This document shows positions 63,701 to 64,000 of a DNA stretch of 64,000 nt, one piece after another; position 1 is the first letter of the stretch, and the number at the start of each line of letters is the position of its first letter. The position numbers were made by a program, and so were the translations under genes. Origin of the DNA: Herbaspirillum sp. meg3 (GTDB lineage: Bacteria; Pseudomonadota; Gammaproteobacteria; Burkholderiales; Burkholderiaceae_D). Under the pieces are notes generated by a model that saw only the letters and a list, made by a program, of their open reading frames with translations, searched no databases and was not told the origin of the DNA. The stretch covers positions 2,852,001 through 2,916,000 of the forward strand of contig NZ_CP022736.1 in assembly GCF_002257565.1 (NCBI RefSeq). Direction: 5' to 3'.

Positions 63701-63839
63701 TGAACGGCAGAATGACTTGACGGTAATCTATACGCTGAGGCTCACTACCATCATGCGCAATGTCAGGTCCGTAGCGATGCGTGTAGCCGACATCCTGCAG
63801 CCAGCTCAGCGCTTCTTGTTCCAGTTGGTCTTCGGTCAT
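60717..63839 (-). CDS. hsdR: type I restriction enzyme R subunit
   Basis: The 1040-residue protein is the motor and nuclease subunit of a type I restriction enzyme. The N-terminal nuclease has D140 and E154-x-K156 (LVELKNP). The helicase has Walker A TQGSGKSITM (about 300-309), DEAH (407-410) and the later helicase motifs VAFTGTP and ARVNRVFKD. The length matches the EcoR124-like group. It follows hsdS on the same strand; hsdM must lie beyond the window. Confidence 0.95.
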   Translation of the reverse strand: MTEDQLEQEALSWLQDVGYTHRYGPDIAHDGSEPQRIDYRQVILPFRLREAIGRLNPLIPSAAREDALQRVMELGIPSLLSANRAFHKLLVGGVPVQYQKDGETRGDLVRLLDWSDVTRNEFWAVNQFSIKGPHHTRRPDIILFINGLPLVLVELKNPADKTADIWKAHDQIQTYKEQIPDVFQYNEVLVISDGTDARMGSLSADAERFLQWRTIDGINLDPLGEFNELETLMRGVFAPQYLLDYLRYFVLFENDGKLVKKIAGYHQFHAVRAAIDQVVAASRNDSPANIQGKGGVVWHTQGSGKSITMTCFAARVMQDTAMENPTIVVITDRNDLDGQLFGVFSLAQDLLREQPAQAHTRQELRQLLTNRPSGGIVFATIQKFMPGEDEDIFPVLSDRHNIVVIADEAHRTQYGFEAKLKGKVGEETYKVGYAQNLRDALPHATFVAFTGTPVSSADRDTRAVFGDYIHVYDMQQAKDDGATVAIYYESRLAKLKLKEADLSILDEEVDELAEDEEESTQAQLKSRWAALEKVVGSEPRVASVAADLVAHFEERNKAQDGKAMVVAMSRDICVHLYNEIIELRPEWHDADPEKGVIKIIMTGSASDKALLRPHIYSNQVKKRLEKRFKDAGDPLRLVIVRDMWLTGFDAPCVHTMYIDKPMKGHNLMQAIARVNRVFKDKQGGLVVDYIGIGNELKAAMKEYTASKGRGKPTVDAHEALSVLLEKLDVLRAMLHGFDYSGFKSGGHKTLAGAANHVLGIQSEGKDSKRDGKKRFADVALALSKAFSLCCTLDEAKALREEVAFMQAVKVILTKRDISSQKKTDEQRDAAIRQIINQAVVSESVVDIFDAVGLEKPNIGLLDEEFLAQVQKLPEKNLAVELLERLLEGEIKSKFASNVIQQKKFSELLTGVISRYQNRSIETAQVMEELVEMAKKFKEAANRGEQLGLTEDEVKFYDALANNESAVKELTDETLKKIAHELTENLRKNITVDWSQRESVRASLRLMVKRILRKYKYPPDTADAAVELVLQQAEALGEAWA

Positions 63840-63871
63840 GCTGGCATCACTCCCTGATGTCTTTTTTAGTT

Positions 63872-64000
63872 TTAACTTGCTTCGAGTTGTTCCATTGCTT
63901 CTGGTAAGCGCAGTTGGCCGGAAATTAGACGAGGCAACAGCGTATCGCGGAGCACTGAAAGGGATTGGGCTTGCTTTTCGTTCTCTATCAATCGGTCGAA
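63872..64000 (-). CDS. hsdS: type I restriction S subunit, C-terminal end (partial)
   Basis: Only the last 42 codons and the stop lie in the window. They read as the conserved C-terminal helix of HsdS: ENEKQAQSLSVLRDTLLPRL then ISGQLRLPEA. The rest continues past position 64000. It sets the DNA target for the HsdR encoded downstream. Confidence 0.85.
   Translation of the reverse strand, partial: FDRLIENEKQAQSLSVLRDTLLPRLISGQLRLPEAMEQLEAS

Noticed and set aside
46649..64000. Insertion sequences, CRISPR arrays or prophage structural genes
   Set aside because: I looked through the island and saw no transposase, no regular spacer array and no capsid, tail or terminase genes.

Overview
The window looks like a betaproteobacterial chromosome, most likely Oxalobacteraceae (Herbaspirillum / Herminiimonas / Collimonas type). 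The inference rests on gene content (type 2 ArgC, a Gcr-type 'recombinase' membrane protein, DUF3297, EmrAB-OMF efflux, glutathione-dependent formaldehyde detoxification) and on GC-rich coding sequence in the first 46.6 kb. No marker gene fixes the genus.

Positions 1-46,600 are core or ordinary accessory chromosome. Regions in order: argC and an AraC/SDR pair; a MarR regulator divergent from a siderophore-interacting reductase; a translationally coupled ParD-like protein and methionine aminopeptidase; DUF3297 and an HD hydrolase; a hipBA toxin-antitoxin operon coupled to a pseudouridine synthase; two tiny YjfB-like genes, each with its own sigma-28-like promoter and terminator; an ECF sigma/anti-sigma operon; an operon joining a cupredoxin-like protein, a GGDEF-EAL protein, DUF3034 and an exported truncated haemoglobin; a TetR-controlled three-part efflux pump; fghA-frmA; a large PAS-GAF-GGDEF-EAL protein; a peptide-type binding protein; an MFS exporter and an aldo/keto reductase; a catabolic cluster (TRAP binding protein, zinc ADH, CitE-like lyase, CaiB-type CoA-transferase, acyl-CoA dehydrogenase, MaoC-type hydratase) resembling itaconate-degradation loci; then an M20 peptidase, a glyoxalase-fold protein, a LysR regulator, a TauE/SafE permease and an SDR.

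At 46,649 a tRNA-Ser(UGA) is followed at once by a tyrosine recombinase. From there to the end the DNA is more AT-rich and full of unrecognised genes: a genomic island whose far end lies outside the window. It carries small unknown genes and long palindromes, a three-gene unknown operon divergent from an XRE regulator, a 1349-residue protein fusing an HTH domain, an Mrr-like nuclease and a P-loop NTPase, a plasmid-type replicon (four 22-bp iterons upstream of a TrfA-like initiator), an unknown 374-residue gene, and a type I restriction operon (hsdR and the end of hsdS). Together this suggests an integrated plasmid or integrative element loaded with defence genes.

Two copies of an unnamed structured repeat, at 29,691-29,825 and 45,164-45,393, share short conserved motifs while their long stems differ completely in sequence yet still pair. 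This is the strongest candidate here for something undescribed.
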